A stretch of DNA of 64,000 nt, from contig SGPE01000015.1 of assembly GCA_004208945.1 (NCBI GenBank), forward strand, positions 62,001-126,000, in the 5' to 3' direction. A program made the translations under genes and the position numbers. The DNA comes from Pseudoalteromonas sp. CO133X. Lineage in GTDB: Bacteria > Pseudomonadota > Gammaproteobacteria > Enterobacterales > Alteromonadaceae. Shown one piece after another: positions 47,778 through 57,539 of the stretch. Below the pieces are notes generated by a model. That model did no database searches and had not been told where the DNA came from. It saw only the letters and a list, made by a program, of their open reading frames with translations. The number at the start of each line of letters is the position of its first letter. Position 1 is the first letter of the stretch.

Positions 47778-50054
47778 ATGTTAGCCACGCTCAGATCCAT
47801 TGCTGAGGCTGTGTCGCAACAAGCGGACTTAGACAGTGCGCTGGCGTGTTTTGTGAAAATGGTAAAAGAAGCCATGCAAACACAGTGCTGCTCAATTTAT
47901 TTTGCCGATTACAGCCAAGACAACTTTGTATTAATGGCCACGCAAGGTCTTAACCCTGATGCAGTCGGTAAGTTTCGTATCGGTTTTACAGAAGGGCTCG
48001 TTGGCCTTGTTGCTCAGCGTGAAGAGCCTATAAATATCGCTTTTGCAAAGTCTCATCCCCGCTTTAAACTCTCTCCAGAGGTCAATGAAGAAGGTTACAA
48101 TGCTTTCTTGTCAGTGCCTGTAGTGCATCAAAAAAAGGTGCTGGGCGTCATTGTTGTACAGCAAAAGCTTGCCCGTGTATTTAGTCCAGATGAAGAGTCC
48201 TTTTTAATTACTTTGTCTGCACAACTGGCCTCACAACTTGCTCATGCTGAAATTAAGGAAGTGCTAAGGCTCGACGAGTTTTCACATCAAACCTCCGTAT
48301 TAAAAGGGGTTTCGAGCGCCCCTGGGATCGCTATAGGCCAAGCGTTTGTTGTTTTACCTAAGCTCGATTTTACTTCAATAGAGTTACAAAAAGACGAGGA
48401 TGTAAGCACACAACGCAAACTTTTCACACAAGCTGTTGCTGCTACTCGCAATGAATTTAATACGCTGTCTATGACGTTAAGCGATTCAATCCCTAAAGAA
48501 GCGTTAGCAGTTTTTGATGTTTACCAACAATTACTCGATGCCAAAAGTTTAGGGCAGAATGTTGAAGCCCAGTTACAACAGGGCTGGAGTGCAAAAAGCG
48601 CGTTGAAAATTGTGATTGAAAAGTTAGTTGCACAGTTTAATGCTATGCAAGATCCTTACATTAAAGAGCGGGCAATTGATGTAAAAGATATAGGTTTGCG
48701 TGTGTTGCATCACCTAGTCAATACAGAATATGCAGCTAAACCATACCCGAAAGATACGATTTTAATTGCCAGTACATTAACACCCGCTATGCTTGCCGAA
48801 GTACCAAAAGGGCATTTAGCAGGGGTTGTGAGTGTTAATGGAGCTGCAAATAGTCATGCCTCTATTTTGACTCGTGCAATGGGGATCCCTGCTATTTGGG
48901 GTATTGAAGATCTACCATTATTGCAGTTTGATGGAAAACCTATGATTTTAGATGCTTACGCAGGGCGTTTATATATCTCTCCATCACAATCTCTGCACGA
49001 TAAATACAGTCAGCTTAAATACCAAGAAGCCCTTTTAAATGATCGCTTTTTAGCTGAGCAAGATCTTGAGGCCATTACCTTAGACGGTGAACATATCAGC
49101 TTGCTTTTAAACGCGGGCCTTGAGATGAATACTGAGCATGATAATAAACGCTTGTGTGACGGTGTTGGCTTATATCGAACTGAAGCTTGGTTTATGCAAA
49201 AAGGCCAATTCCCGTCTCAATCAGATCAAGAACATTGGTATCGAGAGGTGCTAACATGTTATCACCCCAATCCTGTGGTGATGCGTACGTTAGATATTGG
49301 CGGCGATAAAGTTTTAGACTACTTCAATATCAGTGAAGAAAACCCATTTTTAGGCTGGCGTGGTATTCGCGTAACGCTTGATCATCCTGAGCTCTTTTTA
49401 GATCAACTCAAAGCTATGCTTAAAGCGAATATAGGCTTGGGTAATTTAAAAATAATGTTGCCTATGATTAGCGGAACAGAAGAGGTTGAAGAGTCACTTA
49501 AGCTTTTAGAGCAGGCTTATTTTGAGCTTGAAGAGCAATTTCCAGAGCAAGCAATTGAGCGCCCAGAAATAGGCGTGATGTTAGAAGTACCCTCTAGCGT
49601 CTTTATGCTTGAAGAGTGGTCGCAAAAAGTCGATTTTTGCTCTGTGGGCAGCAACGACTTAACGCAATATATGCTCGCAGTTGATCGTTCAAATGCGCGT
49701 GTTGCAGAGTTATTTAACCCGTATCATCCAAGTGTGCTCAGAGTATTGCTTAAAGTAGCGCAAGAGTGTCAAAACCATGAATTGCCATTTAGTTTGTGTG
49801 GTGAACTTGGAGGAGACCCCGAAGGCGCTTTATTACTAATAGCAATGGGCTATCGTCGTTTAAGTATGAACTATGCATCGATTAGTAAAATTAAGTTTGT
49901 ATTACGGCGTCTTAAAGTCAGTGATATGGAACACTTACTTCAGCAGTGTCTTATTCAACCTACCGCCAAGCACGTATTACGTCTAACCCGAAATTTTATG
50001 ATTGAACATCAACTCGGTGAGTTATTTTACACACCTAGCCAAGAGCATACATGA
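47778..50054 (+). CDS. ptsP: PEP-protein phosphotransferase EI-Ntr (PtsP)
   Basis: A 758-residue enzyme I of the nitrogen phosphotransferase system. The GAF domain occupies about residues 1-165, then the EI N-terminal region and the swivel domain with active His in GAANSHASILTRAMGIPA. The C-terminal PEP-binding TIM barrel carries RTLDIGGDK and GVMLEVPSSVF. It passes phosphate to NPr. AAGGAG precedes the start. Confidence 0.95.
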   Translation: MLATLRSIAEAVSQQADLDSALACFVKMVKEAMQTQCCSIYFADYSQDNFVLMATQGLNPDAVGKFRIGFTEGLVGLVAQREEPINIAFAKSHPRFKLSPEVNEEGYNAFLSVPVVHQKKVLGVIVVQQKLARVFSPDEESFLITLSAQLASQLAHAEIKEVLRLDEFSHQTSVLKGVSSAPGIAIGQAFVVLPKLDFTSIELQKDEDVSTQRKLFTQAVAATRNEFNTLSMTLSDSIPKEALAVFDVYQQLLDAKSLGQNVEAQLQQGWSAKSALKIVIEKLVAQFNAMQDPYIKERAIDVKDIGLRVLHHLVNTEYAAKPYPKDTILIASTLTPAMLAEVPKGHLAGVVSVNGAANSHASILTRAMGIPAIWGIEDLPLLQFDGKPMILDAYAGRLYISPSQSLHDKYSQLKYQEALLNDRFLAEQDLEAITLDGEHISLLLNAGLEMNTEHDNKRLCDGVGLYRTEAWFMQKGQFPSQSDQEHWYREVLTCYHPNPVVMRTLDIGGDKVLDYFNISEENPFLGWRGIRVTLDHPELFLDQLKAMLKANIGLGNLKIMLPMISGTEEVEESLKLLEQAYFELEEQFPEQAIERPEIGVMLEVPSSVFMLEEWSQKVDFCSVGSNDLTQYMLAVDRSNARVAELFNPYHPSVLRVLLKVAQECQNHELPFSLCGELGGDPEGALLLIAMGYRRLSMNYASISKIKFVLRRLKVSDMEHLLQQCLIQPTAKHVLRLTRNFMIEHQLGELFYTPSQEHT

Positions 50055-50078
50055 TCGGAAATTGTGCTGTGAAGCACC

Positions 50079-50343
50079 TATACCCAAGCCACCTCAAGAT
50101 GTAGAATTCAGCGTTTCACAGGTGCTTAATATCAAGGCGTTACTTTGCAACAATGGCAGTCCCTTTTAAGAAGTAACAACGATGAGAGTAAGTGCCTGTG
50201 AAATGCCCAAAGGGTTGGTTTAAAAGCAATTTATACTGCGTTATTGATTTTAACAATAGAACCACTATTACTTGCAATCAATGCCTTGCCTAAATCGCTT
50301 TTAATTCCAACTGAAACTCGCATCTTGAGGTGGTTTGGGTATA
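50079..50343. repeat. MITE-like fold-back element with 23-bp terminal inverted repeats
   Basis: The ends (50079-50101 and 50321-50343) are inverted repeats matching at 22 of 23 bases; they begin TATACCCAA and end TTTGGGTATA. Inside are two further inverted-repeat arms: 50111-50128 with 50189-50206 (15 of 18), and 50221-50232 with 50292-50303 (11 of 12). A central short stem lies at 50139-50145/50171-50177. No ORF is present. The layout suggests a nonautonomous transposon or a mobile repeat; TA or TATA at both ends may be the target duplication. Confidence 0.75.
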
Positions 50344-50392
50344 TATATTAGTTTAATATATGTATATAACAAAGTGAATATATGAGTGTTTT

Positions 50393-51202
50393 ATGCATGA
50401 TGTAATACTTTTGATGGCTTACTGCGCAACTTTAGGCAGTGTTGTTGGCTTTTTAGCAGGACTGCTTGGTATCGGCGGTGGTTTAATTATTGTGCCTGCA
50501 CTGAGCGCATTACTTGTGACTTTTAATGTAGCTGATTCTGAGCATGTATTAGTGATTGCCATTGCGACATCGCTTGCTTCTATTATTTTTACATCAACCT
50601 CTTCAGCGTTTGCTCATCATCGCAATGCTAACGTCCCTTGGGAAATAGCGCCTTGGGTTATGACAGGAGTTGGCATTGGTGCCCTTATCAGTGGGTTTGC
50701 AGCGAGTTTAATTCCCGAGCAATTATTACGTTTTGTGTTTGCAGGAAGTGTTGTGTTTATTGCACTGCGTATGGTGCTATCAACACGAAAAAAAGCGGCA
50801 AGTGAAAAACCTTTACCACAGGGTCCTATTCTTGGTTTTTTATGTGCCATAATGGGCGCGCTATCGGGTTTAATCGGTATTGGTGGTGGCGCATTAATTG
50901 TGCCGTTACTGCATTATTTCTCTGTAGATATAAAAAAGGCCATCGGTTGTGCTGCGGCTTGTGGTATTGTCATTGCGTTATTTGGCTCAGTTGGTTATGT
51001 ATCAGCAGGTTGGCAGGTAACTTCTTTGAGTGATGGTTTTGCGGGATTTGTATATCTGCCTGCGTTACTAGGCATCGTAGTTACTTCGTCGCTAATAGCG
51101 CCAATAGGTGCTAAAGCCACACATTACTTGCCGGTGACAACAATAAAAAAAGTATTCGCGTTATTACTTGTAATAATTGCACTTAAAATGGTGTTTAGTT
51201 AA
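50393..51202 (+). CDS. TSUP family (TauE/SafE) sulfite-type exporter
   Basis: A 269-residue protein with about eight membrane helices. The repeated motif [19 protein letters not shown] in the first half and [19 protein letters not shown] in the second is the hallmark of TauE/SafE. These export or take up sulfite, sulfonates or other organic anions; the substrate is unknown. The fold-back repeat lies just upstream. lgt follows after 14 bp. Confidence 0.88.
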   Translation: MHDVILLMAYCATLGSVVGFLAGLLGIGGGLIIVPALSALLVTFNVADSEHVLVIAIATSLASIIFTSTSSAFAHHRNANVPWEIAPWVMTGVGIGALISGFAASLIPEQLLRFVFAGSVVFIALRMVLSTRKKAASEKPLPQGPILGFLCAIMGALSGLIGIGGGALIVPLLHYFSVDIKKAIGCAAACGIVIALFGSVGYVSAGWQVTSLSDGFAGFVYLPALLGIVVTSSLIAPIGAKATHYLPVTTIKKVFALLLVIIALKMVFS

Positions 51203-51216
51203 AGGTTTTTATTTTT

Positions 51217-52020
51217 ATGGCTCTTCAATTTCCAGATATTGATCCGGTTATTTTTTCAGTAGGACCCCTCAGCGTGCGTTGGTACGGCTTAATGTACTTA
51301 ATTGGTTTTGCGTTAGCGATGTGGCTTGCTAATCGTCAAGCTGCAAAACCAAACTCAGGGTGGACCAAAGAACAGGTTAGCGATTTACTTTTTTACGGGA
51401 TGTTAGGGGTTATTCTTGGTGGCCGAATAGGTTATGTATTGTTTTACCAGTTTAGCTACTTTATTGAAAATCCACTTTATTTATTTAGAATCGATCAAGG
51501 TGGCATGTCTTTTCACGGCGGAACCCTTGGTGTTATCAGCGCAATAGCAATATTTGCATGGACGCGTAAAAAGTCACTGTTCGAGGTAGGTGATTTTGTA
51601 GTGCCACTGGTGCCGTTAGGCTTATTAGCAGGGCGCATTGGTAACTTTATAAATGGTGAGCTTTGGGGCCGTGTAACAGATGTCCCTTGGGCATTTGTAT
51701 TCCCAACAGGTGGACCAGAGCCGCGTCACCCGTCACAACTTTACGAAGCGTTTTTAGAAGGCTTGGTGTTATTTTTAATCCTGCAGTGGTTTATTAAAAA
51801 GCCACGTCCAGCAGGCAGTGTTGCCGGTCTTTTCTTATTGGGTTACGGCACATTTAGGTTCATTGTTGAATATTTCCGTGAGCCAGATGCCCACTTAGGT
51901 TTATTTGCTGGTGTGATTTCGATGGGCCAAATACTATCGCTTCCCATGGTAATTGGTGGTCTAGGTTTGATAATATGGGCCTATAAAAAGCCGCAGCAAC
52001 GCGTCTCTAGCAAAGCATAA
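51217..52020 (+). CDS. lgt: Phosphatidylglycerol-prolipoprotein diacylglyceryl transferase
   Basis: A 267-residue inner-membrane enzyme that attaches diacylglycerol to the lipobox Cys. Signatures include [13 protein letters not shown] and [15 protein letters not shown] (about residues 141-155). It has seven membrane helices. It is coupled to thyA by 13 bp, the usual lgt-thyA order. Confidence 0.96.
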   Translation: MALQFPDIDPVIFSVGPLSVRWYGLMYLIGFALAMWLANRQAAKPNSGWTKEQVSDLLFYGMLGVILGGRIGYVLFYQFSYFIENPLYLFRIDQGGMSFHGGTLGVISAIAIFAWTRKKSLFEVGDFVVPLVPLGLLAGRIGNFINGELWGRVTDVPWAFVFPTGGPEPRHPSQLYEAFLEGLVLFLILQWFIKKPRPAGSVAGLFLLGYGTFRFIVEYFREPDAHLGLFAGVISMGQILSLPMVIGGLGLIIWAYKKPQQRVSSKA

Positions 52021-52033
52021 CAAGAGCATAGCA

Positions 52034-52885
52034 ATGAAACAGTATTTAGATTTATGTCAACGCATTGTTGATGAAGGTGTGTGGGTAGAAAATAATCGCA
52101 CAGGCACTAAGTGTTTAACCGTAATTAATGCCGACCTTGAATATGATGTGGCAAATAATAAGTTTCCGCTTATCACAACGCGTAAAAGTTTTTATAAAGC
52201 GGCTATTGCTGAGCTTTTAGGTTATTTACGCGGTTATAACAGTGCCGCGCAGTTTCGTGACATTGGCTGCATGACATGGAACGCGAATGCGAACGAAAAC
52301 AAAGCGTGGCTTGATAACCCACATCGTCGTGGCGAAGACGACATGGGGCGTGTTTACGGTGTTCAAGGTCGCAGTTGGCAACGCCCTGATGGTAGCCACC
52401 TTGATCAGCTTAAAAAGGTCATCGATAATTTATCAAAAGGCATTGACGACCGTGGTGAAATTATCACCTTTTATAACCCAGGTGAGTTTGAACTTGGTTG
52501 TTTACGTCCTTGTATGCATACCCATACCTTTTCTTTGTTAGGTGATACTCTATACTTAACCTCATACCAACGTAGCTGTGATGTGCCGCTTGGATTGAAT
52601 TTTAATCAAATTCAATGCTTTGTATTGTTAGCTTTGGTTGCGCAAATCACCGGTCACAAAGCTGGTAAGGCGTATCATAAAATTGCCAATGCGCACATCT
52701 ATGAGAACCAGTTAGAGTTGATGCGTGATGTACAGCTTAAGCGTGAGCCTTTTGCATCGCCAGAACTGAAGATTAACCCAAATATAAAATCGCTGGACGA
52801 TATAGAAACATGGGTTACAAAAGATGATTTTGAAGTCGTTGGCTATCAGTGCCATGATGCGATTAAATATCCGTTTTCAGTTTAA
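52034..52885 (+). CDS. thyA: Thymidylate synthase
   Basis: A 283-residue folate-dependent enzyme that makes dTMP. The catalytic Cys is in [11 protein letters not shown] and the phosphate/dUMP residues follow in [31 protein letters not shown] at the C-terminus is typical. It is longer than E. coli ThyA (264), the difference lying in loops. Confidence 0.95.
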   Translation: MKQYLDLCQRIVDEGVWVENNRTGTKCLTVINADLEYDVANNKFPLITTRKSFYKAAIAELLGYLRGYNSAAQFRDIGCMTWNANANENKAWLDNPHRRGEDDMGRVYGVQGRSWQRPDGSHLDQLKKVIDNLSKGIDDRGEIITFYNPGEFELGCLRPCMHTHTFSLLGDTLYLTSYQRSCDVPLGLNFNQIQCFVLLALVAQITGHKAGKAYHKIANAHIYENQLELMRDVQLKREPFASPELKINPNIKSLDDIETWVTKDDFEVVGYQCHDAIKYPFSV

Positions 52886-52909
52886 GAATAATAAATTTAA
52901 GGAGAAATC

Positions 52910-53791
52910 ATGAAAGCAGTGATCCCAGTTGCTGGACTTGGTACGCGCATGCTACCCGCAACAAAAGCCATACCGAAAGAAATGTTGCCTATTGTTGACC
53001 GTCCTTTAATTCAATACGTTGTAAATGAAGCGATTTCAGCAGGGATTACAGAAATTGTTCTTGTTACGCATTCGAGTAAAAACTCGATCGAGAACCATTT
53101 TGACACCAGCTTTGAATTAGAGGCAACCCTTGAAAAACGTGTAAAACGTCAGCTACTTGCTGAGGTACAGTCTATTTGTCCAAAAGGCGTTACTATTATT
53201 CAAGTACGTCAGGGGGAAGCGAAGGGGTTAGGACACGCAATTAACTGTGCTGCGCCTATTATTGGTGATGAGCCATTTGTTGTTATATTGCCTGATGTCA
53301 TTATTGACGATGTAGCGAGCGACCTTAAAAAAGACAACTTAGCTGAAATGATCAACCGCTTTGAAAGTACCGGTGAAAGCCAAATAATGGTTGAGCCAGT
53401 ACCGCATAATGAAGTTGATAAATTTGGTGTTGTTGACTTAGGTGATGCAAAAATTAAGCAAGGTGAAAGTGCTGCAATTCTTAATATGGTTGAAAAGCCG
53501 CCTGTCGACCAAGCTCCATCAAATTTAGCAGTGGTTGGTCGTTACGTGCTAAGCAAGAATATTTGGCCATTACTTGCCAAAACGCCTGCAGGAGCAGGCG
53601 ATGAAATCCAGTTAACGGATGCCATTGCTATGCTTATGGAAAAAGAAACTGTGGATGCTTACTCAATGAAAGGCAAAAGCCATGATTGCGGCAGCAAAAT
53701 TGGTTATTTGAAAGCAATTGTTGAATTTGCCTTACGCCGTGATGAATTTAAAGGCGAGTTAACTGAGTTTATAAAGTCGCTAGCTAAATAA
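52910..53791 (+). CDS. galU: UTP-glucose-1-phosphate uridylyltransferase
   Basis: A 293-residue nucleotidyltransferase producing UDP-glucose for cell-surface glycans. The N-terminal [27 protein letters not shown] is the family signature, with the Gly-rich nucleotide loop. It follows thyA by 24 bp behind AAGGAGAAAT. Confidence 0.96.
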   Translation: MKAVIPVAGLGTRMLPATKAIPKEMLPIVDRPLIQYVVNEAISAGITEIVLVTHSSKNSIENHFDTSFELEATLEKRVKRQLLAEVQSICPKGVTIIQVRQGEAKGLGHAINCAAPIIGDEPFVVILPDVIIDDVASDLKKDNLAEMINRFESTGESQIMVEPVPHNEVDKFGVVDLGDAKIKQGESAAILNMVEKPPVDQAPSNLAVVGRYVLSKNIWPLLAKTPAGAGDEIQLTDAIAMLMEKETVDAYSMKGKSHDCGSKIGYLKAIVEFALRRDEFKGELTEFIKSLAK

Positions 53792-53820
53792 CTGTTTACC
53801 ATAAAGTAATTAAAGTTAAT

Positions 53821-53847
53821 AAAAAAGTGTCTATATGGCACTTTTTT
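53821..53847 (+). terminator. Intrinsic terminator after galU
   Basis: An 11-bp stem AAAAAAGTGTC / GGCACTTTTTT (one G-T pair) with loop TATAT, T-rich on both flanks, lies 29 bp after galU. Confidence 0.85.
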
Positions 53848-54230
53848 ATTATTTACATAACAGATGTAATTGTTGATTATTACTCAATTGGGGACTTTTC
53901 TGATATATCTTTATCTTAACGTGTTGTTAATATGAAAGTTAAGTAAAGCACTTACCAAACAGTCAAGGGTAGCTAAATTAAGCTATACTTTGTAAAAATA
54001 CCTTTAACGAAATTAATTTTTATTGCTTTAGGTCATCTAATATGAAAACTTAAGCAATAAGTTTTTGTTATGGCTAATAAAGTACAGTACTAAAAAATAT
54101 AACAAAAAATAGTACGTGAGATTCTTTAAATTAAGTTTAACTTTTAGTGCACTTAAAGGTGAAAAACACATGCGCGCAGTCAGCCCTGTGAACAAGCAAA
54201 TTGACAATGGTATATTTTAGAATCATGTTT
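53848..54230. promoter_or_regulatory. AT-rich regulatory spacer upstream of the pilus-like cluster
   Basis: No gene is visible in this stretch. It contains the dyad TTAAC-N5-GTTAA (53914-53928), a 10-bp inverted repeat TTTTTGTTAT / ATAACAAAAA (54062-54071 and 54099-54108) enclosing the palindrome AGTACAGTACT (54081-54091), and a near-repeated TAATATGAAA-TTAAG (near 53927 and 54040). These look like regulator-binding sites for the downstream cluster. A perfect TTGACA at 54201 has no matching -10. Confidence 0.45.
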
Positions 54231-54788
54231 ATGAAACATTGCATCAAGCCTTTGCTACATAGTATGTGTTTGTTGGCATTACTATTTGTGTCTGGTTGCA
54301 GCAGTGATTCTTTAGTATCTCTTCAAAATAATAAATTAGCCGCATTGAGTGCCTCTATCAAAGTGGTTACTTTTGTTAGTGAGCAATTTGATTCGCCTTT
54401 TTTTCTAAAAGCAAATATGCACACCAGCGGTTCAGCTCCGATTGATCCCCCAACACATTTATCAGCAGTCAAGACGAGTGGTGTTCAGAACTCAGAATCA
54501 ATCAGCGCCCAGCATAACTACTTATTTGCTCTTCAACTCGCGTCAGTTAATAGCGAAAAAAGCTTAGCGATTGCACTTAGAAAAATGCAAAGACTTGCCC
54601 CCCATATTTTTCAGGGCTCCCCAATTTTGAATATGGAAGTTGCAGATATAGATCAGCACACCTACTACCGTTTGAAATTTGGCGGTTATAAATATTTGAA
54701 GAACGCGAAAGCTGACTGTGAAGCTATTAAGCGCCAAGGGATTGATTGCTGGGTAAGTAGCTATACAGATAACCGAGTGAACTTTTAG
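54231..54788 (+). CDS. SPOR-like domain lipoprotein
   Basis: A 185-residue lipoprotein; the signal ends LLFVSGC (Cys23). After a variable linker, the C-terminal 80 residues form a SPOR-like fold: LFALQLASVNSEKSLAIALRKM, then YYRLKFGGYKYLKNAKADC and GIDCWVSSY. SPOR domains bind peptidoglycan. The domain carries a C-X9-C pair (near residues 165-175) shared with three other cluster proteins. I chose ATG 54231; ATG 54225 is also open. First gene of the pilus-like cluster. Confidence 0.72.
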   Translation: MKHCIKPLLHSMCLLALLFVSGCSSDSLVSLQNNKLAALSASIKVVTFVSEQFDSPFFLKANMHTSGSAPIDPPTHLSAVKTSGVQNSESISAQHNYLFALQLASVNSEKSLAIALRKMQRLAPHIFQGSPILNMEVADIDQHTYYRLKFGGYKYLKNAKADCEAIKRQGIDCWVSSYTDNRVNF

Positions 54789-54894
54789 CTTTTATTCAAA
54801 GAATGGTTTTTCTATCTGAAATTCGACAGGTACAAGTGCTATAATGGCATTTTTTTTGCTTGTAAGTAGAGTCATTTTTTAGGGTGAGCTTTTA

Positions 54895-55482
54895 ATGAGT
54901 CGGTTTATTGTCTTTACACTTTTTATTTTACTGCAGGCGTGTAGTTTCTCAGATCCAAACTCTTATAAAGAGTCAGATATTAATCGTGAGGAGCTTCAAC
55001 AACTTTTAGTTGAGTGGGATACTAAAAAAGAACAAATAGATCATTTAAATACCATTGAAGCTGATTTGTTGATGCTAATACAAGCACTTGCTGTACAAGT
55101 TGATGTTGATAAACTGCCTAAAAAGCTGCAAAGCGATCCTAAACTTGTTAGCTATGGTAGCACTGAGCAAGTGTCTACAACGGTAAATCAAAATTCGAAT
55201 GAAACCACAAACACAGAATCATCTACTCATGGTGTGAAAATTGGCAGTTACTTAGTTGAGCGGGGAGTGAGAGCCCAATTAGGTCAACTTAAAAATCGTT
55301 ATCCTAATCTTTATAATATGCTTCGTTATAAAATGAGTACGCAATCATCAACTTCTAAAACACTTTATAGCCTTGTCGCTGGGCCGCTACAAACAGAGCA
55401 AGAGGCGAACAAACTCTGCCAAGTTTTTGAACTTATTTATAGCCATTGTGAGACCACAGAATTTAAAGGCGTTGATTTGTAA
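54895..55482 (+). CDS. Lipoprotein with coiled coil and divergent SPOR-like domain
   Basis: A 195-residue lipoprotein (ILLQAC, Cys16). Residues about 25-65 form a helical region, EELQQLLVEWDTKKEQIDHL then IEADLLMLIQALA. The C-terminal half is SPOR-like, VKIGSYLVERGVRAQLGQLKN to YSLVAGPLQTEQEANKLC, with C-X9-C ending SHC. The helical region matches the one in the lipoprotein at 60550, so the two are paralogues. Function is unknown. Confidence 0.68.
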   Translation: MSRFIVFTLFILLQACSFSDPNSYKESDINREELQQLLVEWDTKKEQIDHLNTIEADLLMLIQALAVQVDVDKLPKKLQSDPKLVSYGSTEQVSTTVNQNSNETTNTESSTHGVKIGSYLVERGVRAQLGQLKNRYPNLYNMLRYKMSTQSSTSKTLYSLVAGPLQTEQEANKLCQVFELIYSHCETTEFKGVDL

Positions 55483-55616
55483 TTTATCGTTTTACTCTTT
55501 TTGATTTTAAACAATAAAAAAAGTACATTTTTTCCTAATAAAATAATGCATTTTGCCGATACTTAATTTAACCTGAATAAAAGGTTGAAACTTTTTATCA
55601 TATCTTAGGAATGCAT

Positions 55617-56207
55617 ATGAAAAACTCAATAAAGATAGCAGCACTAATGACCTCATCAGCACTTTTAACGTTTAACGTTGTTGCTGAGCAAACTACTTTT
55701 CAAGCTGGTGTAACGGTACAAAACGCGTTTACATTGCAAAAAGACAGCGACCTAGATTTTGGTACAATTCGCGCCAAAGCAGATACAGCGTCGACAGAAA
55801 CAGCAACGCTAGTGTTATCAGCTAACCCTGCAACATCTGCGACGACAGCCAGCACAAATGCAGCTTTAGCTGAAATTGCTATCCTAGTACCTGGTACACC
55901 AGCGTCATTCAGTGTTTCAGGTGTATCACCTTTTGCAACCTTAAATATCACAAACCCAACTGAGACGGCCATCGCACCTGACTCAGCGCCAGCTGGCACC
56001 GCAGGCTTTGTGTTAGCTTCGCCTACTTATTATGTATTAACTGGTGCAAACCCTAACTCTGCAGCCACAACAACAATCCAAGTAGATGCCAATGGTGAGG
56101 CAACATTCAATGTGGGTGGAACACTAACAACAGATGCCACAACTCCGGCTCTCGATTATATTGATGGTACTTATAGCGGTACATTTACACTGCAATTAGA
56201 TTACTAA
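55617..56207 (+). CDS. DUF4402 pilin-like protein (probable major subunit)
   Basis: A 196-residue exported protein with a signal peptide ending NVVAE. The mature part has the DUF4402 pattern: LDFGTIRA near the start and YIDGTYSGTFTLQLDY at the end, between Ala/Thr-rich beta strands with no Cys. DUF4402 proteins are often found with chaperone/usher-type genes. I chose the ATG at 55617 because AGGA lies six bases upstream. The Ala/Thr-rich composition suits an extracellular fibre subunit, which is inference. Confidence 0.78.
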   Translation: MKNSIKIAALMTSSALLTFNVVAEQTTFQAGVTVQNAFTLQKDSDLDFGTIRAKADTASTETATLVLSANPATSATTASTNAALAEIAILVPGTPASFSVSGVSPFATLNITNPTETAIAPDSAPAGTAGFVLASPTYYVLTGANPNSAATTTIQVDANGEATFNVGGTLTTDATTPALDYIDGTYSGTFTLQLDY

Positions 56208-56243
56208 CATAGAGTGCCTGCTAAGTGTTAGCAGGCATAACTT

Positions 56244-56702
56244 ATGCGTACGCATTTTTGTCTATTAAGTGCTCTTTTATTGAGCGCAGGCTCTGTTGCA
56301 CAACAAACAATAACTGAGCTTGAACCACTTAGCTTTGGTCTACTGGCTATTACAGACAACTCAAGTGTTAGCTCTGTCACTGTTTTGCCAAGCAATACTA
56401 GCGCGAGTAGCAACAGTATTTATGTTGTTAAACAGGGTCGCGCCGCCGAGTTATTGTTTGAAGGCTATGGAGCAAGAATACAAGTTACCATTAGTGATAA
56501 TGTGAATAACCAACCACTTAGTAATTTACACAATAACCAACGCTTTTATCTCAATCGATTGATTTATAACCCTACCTTGGTCACTGACTCATACGGCAGT
56601 GCTGTATTAACGGTGGGTGGGCAGATAAGCACAAGTGGTGATGGTAGCACCTATAATGATGGTTATTATGATGCAACCGTCTCATTAACCGTAGACTTTT
56701 AA
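56244..56702 (+). CDS. DUF4402-like pilin protein (probable minor subunit)
   Basis: A 152-residue exported protein with a signal peptide ending GSVAQ. It begins LEPLSFGLLAITDNSS and ends NDGYYDATVSLTVDF, the same frame as the neighbour's DUF4402 fold, but is shorter and more divergent. It may be a minor subunit or tip. It lies 36 bp after the major subunit gene and 9 bp before the chaperone gene. Confidence 0.7.
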   Translation: MRTHFCLLSALLLSAGSVAQQTITELEPLSFGLLAITDNSSVSSVTVLPSNTSASSNSIYVVKQGRAAELLFEGYGARIQVTISDNVNNQPLSNLHNNQRFYLNRLIYNPTLVTDSYGSAVLTVGGQISTSGDGSTYNDGYYDATVSLTVDF

Positions 56703-56711
56703 TGGAATTTT

Positions 56712-57539
56712 ATGAAGTACAGATACTTTCTATACTGCTTTATTGTTTTACTAACCTTTCATAGTGCTGCTGTATATGCAAACTTATTGATCTCGCCAAC
56801 ACGTATTGCATTTGATGACAGGCAACGAGTCGCTAAAGTTATTGTGGTAAATAACTCTAATGAGAGCAAAACTTACCGCCTTGAGTGGCAAGAGAAAATA
56901 GCGAAGCCGCAAGGTGGTTATATAACGCTGACCGACGATCAGATTAACCCTAATTCACTGGCCAGTATGATGCGTTTGAGTCCTTCTCAGGTGAGATTAG
57001 CGCCGGGAGAGAGGCAGGTTGTGAAAATAGCTCTTCGCAGAGCTAAAGGTCTGGCAGATAAAGAATATCGTTCTCACTTGGTCTTTAAAGCGCTACCCAA
57101 TGAACATAAAAGTAATAGTAAAAGCTTTGGTATTCGTTTAGACATGGTTCTAAGTTATTCAATACCTGTGCTCTTAAGACAGGGAACTACGCTACCTGAG
57201 ATTGATATTGCTTCAGTAAAGTACTTAACAAATGATGCTAAACCATCACTTGGCATTAGCCTTAATCATTCTGGCGATTATAGTTCATTCGGAAAAGTTG
57301 AAGTTTTTCAAACTCTATCAGGAAGTAAAGAAGAGCAAAAAATTGCCATGGTAAATGACTTCAGCATTTATCCTGAGCTTGATAACGTTACTTTAACTCT
57401 GCCTTTATTTGATAATATGAAGCTACAAGAAAATAGCCAAATACGCATTACTTACTCGGGGTTAAAAGAGTATCAAGGGCAAGTTTTTTCAACTAAAACG
57501 ACGACCTTCACGTCTCAGCATTTTAATTCTTTGCAGTAA
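56712..57539 (+). CDS. PapD-like periplasmic fimbrial chaperone
   Basis: A 275-residue exported Ig-fold chaperone; signal ends VYAN. The first domain begins LLISPTRIAFDDRQRVAKVIVVNNSNESKTYRLEW and carries a G1-type strand (RLAPGERQVVKIALRRAKGL) that would cap pilin subunits by donor-strand complementation. RSHLVFKAL fits the CsuC-like alternative chaperones. It is followed directly by the usher gene: stop TAA is adjacent to ATG. Confidence 0.85.
   Translation: MKYRYFLYCFIVLLTFHSAAVYANLLISPTRIAFDDRQRVAKVIVVNNSNESKTYRLEWQEKIAKPQGGYITLTDDQINPNSLASMMRLSPSQVRLAPGERQVVKIALRRAKGLADKEYRSHLVFKALPNEHKSNSKSFGIRLDMVLSYSIPVLLRQGTTLPEIDIASVKYLTNDAKPSLGISLNHSGDYSSFGKVEVFQTLSGSKEEQKIAMVNDFSIYPELDNVTLTLPLFDNMKLQENSQIRITYSGLKEYQGQVFSTKTTTFTSQHFNSLQ

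Noticed and set aside
54201..54229. Sigma-70 promoter at TTGACA 54201
   Set aside because: No -10 hexamer at 16-18 bases; the place is also too near the start codon.
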